Part shown: one piece after another, positions 62,818-64,000 of the stretch
How positions within the stretch are numbered: position 1 is the stretch's first letter
Layout: each line of letters starts with the position of its first letter
Source of the DNA: CAVOAK01 sp965217615
Lineage (GTDB): Bacteria; Pseudomonadota; Alphaproteobacteria; UBA8366; CAVOAK01
Direction: 5' to 3'
Assembly: GCA_965217615.1 (NCBI GenBank)
Contig: CBDCIT010000026.1
Location: 50,194 to 114,193 of the forward strand
Length of the DNA: 64,000 nucleotides
The notes under the pieces: generated by a model
The model's input: only the letters and a program-made list of their open reading frames with translations
Databases searched by the model: none
Told to the model about the DNA's origin: nothing
Translations under genes and position numbers: made by a program

Positions 62818-64000
62818 CTAGAGCAGCGCCCGCACTCGTTGTTCGATTTCTCTCCTACGTTCGCTGTGCGACAAAAGCAACGTATCGGCGATGATCGCGC
62901 CAATCTTTCGGCCAAGCCGTTGCTGCAATTTTCGGTCGTCGGCGTTCGAGGTCGTGACCTTTACGATCACGTCGCCGGACATGGTCGGAATCAGGCCATC
63001 GGCGTTCTTCGTAGGCCGGGCCGGATCCTCTCCTTTGGCGACGCTGCGGATAGCCCGTTTCAGCATGTTGCGTAGCTTGGCGACGCCAGTATCGGTCTTG
63101 CCCAAGTGCTCAAGCTTGTGGACGGTGATCTCGCCCTGGCCGATCTGCGCCTCATAGTCGCTCGGCACCCGCTGCCCTTCCTCGGCGCTGCGCTCGATCC
63201 CGGTCTGGCCGATCGCGTCTATCCGGTTGTAGCCGACCCGCGACCGGTCGCCTTTGCCACCCAGGTCGAGTTCGTCGCTGAAGTGGCGCCAGCCGAGCAG
63301 GATGCAGGAGCGATCGTCGGTCGGCACCACCCATTTGGTCGAGCCGACGCGCGGGAAGAACTTCTCGCGGTCCGCGTCCTGGTAGATGTCGGGCGGCTGG
63401 GCAAAGCTCGGCAACATCGTCTCGGCCGTGCGCACCCAAAGATACTCGTTCCAGCGTCGCGTGTTGGTCAAATAGATGCCGGTCTTCTCAGGGAAGCGGT
63501 GCCACTCGACCACCGGCAACGCGCCCCAGGCCGGGTTGAAGTGGGCGCGGGTTATCCGCGTGTGCAGGAAGACGCTGTGGAACGGATCCATCGGGTTCTC
63601 GGTCACCTGCAGCCAATTGCATGGCATCGGAATGAGATAGGGGACCAGCTCCTCGCCGGTGATCTCCATCGTATCGTAGAGCGGGAATTCGGGCATGAGT
63701 TCGGGCGGTCCCATGTAGGCGAAGATCAGTCCCTTGTATTCGTGCACCGGGTAGGCGCCGTGTGCCAGAGTCCGCCGGATCGGGCTGTCCTCGGGCTCGC
63801 CGGGTGTTTCCATGATGCGGCTATCGACATCGAACAGCCAACCGTGATAGCAGCAGCGGATGCCATGCTCGGCGATCACGCCATATTCGAGCGATGTGCG
63901 GCGGTGGCTGCACTGCCGGTGTAGTAGTCCAACGTCGCCCGACAGGTCGCGGAAGACGACCAGATCCTCGCCCATGATGCGAAGTGCCAGCGGCAGGTCG
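62818..64000 (-). CDS. Rieske non-heme iron oxygenase, large subunit, 5' partial
   Basis: About 393 residues in view; the frame stays open to the window edge, ahead of the ATG at 63975, so the true start is outside. The Rieske centre is C-S-H in LLHRQCSHRRTSLEYG and C-x2-H in RCCYHGWLFDVD. The catalytic iron site is in NWLQVTENPMDPFHSVFLHTR (Asp, His, His). It resembles the vanillate O-demethylase/phthalate dioxygenase group that oxidises aromatic acids. A reductase gene is not in the window. Confidence 0.9.
   Translation of the reverse strand, partial: DLPLALRIMGEDLVVFRDLSGDVGLLHRQCSHRRTSLEYGVIAEHGIRCCYHGWLFDVDSRIMETPGEPEDSPIRRTLAHGAYPVHEYKGLIFAYMGPPELMPEFPLYDTMEITGEELVPYLIPMPCNWLQVTENPMDPFHSVFLHTRITRAHFNPAWGALPVVEWHRFPEKTGIYLTNTRRWNEYLWVRTAETMLPSFAQPPDIYQDADREKFFPRVGSTKWVVPTDDRSCILLGWRHFSDELDLGGKGDRSRVGYNRIDAIGQTGIERSAEEGQRVPSDYEAQIGQGEITVHKLEHLGKTDTGVAKLRNMLKRAIRSVAKGEDPARPTKNADGLIPTMSGDVIVKVTTSNADDRKLQQRLGRKIGAIIADTLLLSHSERRREIEQRVRALL

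Noticed and set aside
1..64000. CRISPR arrays
   Set aside because: No evenly spaced short direct repeats seen on reading; not computed.

Overview
This window looks like a high-GC alphaproteobacterial chromosome. The evidence is an aerobic-type cobalamin set (CobN, CobK, CobI, CobJ, CobM, CobL, CobH), an MmcB-like DNA repair protein, and the overall gene content. A Rhodospirillales-like host is plausible, but that placement is inference. Both window ends cut genes: cobK at the left and a Rieske oxygenase at the right.

Layout. 1-6.7 kb: the end of cobK, then a secreted ankyrin-repeat gene split by a nested insertion. An IS21-family element (7-bp target duplication) carries an IS30-family element 19 bp inside its left end and an IS110/IS1111-type element a little further in. 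6.7-27.7 kb: a dense cobalamin block with no insertion sequence and no visible frameshift. It has three minus-strand operon-like runs: cbiX - RNase H-like protein - cobH - cobL - cobI - cbiG/cobJ - cobM; femAB-like - cobN - cobO - SYLF - cobQ; and cobV - phosphatase - unknown membrane protein - cobP - cobW. Three plus-strand genes (cobD, a tiny membrane ORF, cobT) sit between or beside these runs. Together they cover most steps from precorrin-2 to cobalamin. CobA, CobG/CobZ, CobF, CobB and CobST were not seen. CbiG and CbiX, typical of the early-cobalt route, sit beside the late cobalt chelatase CobN.

27.7-35 kb: an ABC exporter with a frameshifted ATPase, an IS1202/ISNCY-type element that has cut off a LapG-like (BTLCP) protease gene, and a divergent membrane sensor with a degenerate HD-GYP domain, broken by a frameshift and by an IS256 element. 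35-47.6 kb: ordinary chromosomal genes (phosphatase, hldE, mmcB, a receiver protein, two thiol-dioxygenase-like cupins of which one is fused to tandem rhodanese domains, two EamA exporters, YciI, VOC, tRNA-Arg(CCG), a lipoprotein hydrolase, a zinc-finger protein) and an IS1182-family element. 47.6-53.7 kb: a second, nearly identical IS1202-type element with a 16-bp target duplication, then polA, an Ldh-type dehydrogenase and a GST.

53.7-62.7 kb: a scrap-yard of mobile DNA. An IS5-family element truncates an Eco57I-like methylase. A strawberry-notch-type helicase, likely plasmid or ICE derived, is truncated by a second IS21 copy. That copy abuts a 5'-truncated IS3 element, which abuts a 198-bp IS256 end. 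62.8-64 kb: a Rieske oxygenase running off the window.

Ten insertion sequences or remnants from eight families, and several single-base frameshifts, all lie outside the 21-kb cobalamin block. This suggests a genome in IS expansion and decay whose B12 pathway is under selection. The most interesting biology is the damaged LapG-like protease / degenerate HD-GYP receptor pair, the thiol dioxygenase-rhodanese fusion, the non-cobalamin proteins embedded in the cob operons, and the ribosome-site-hiding hairpins of two unrelated IS families.
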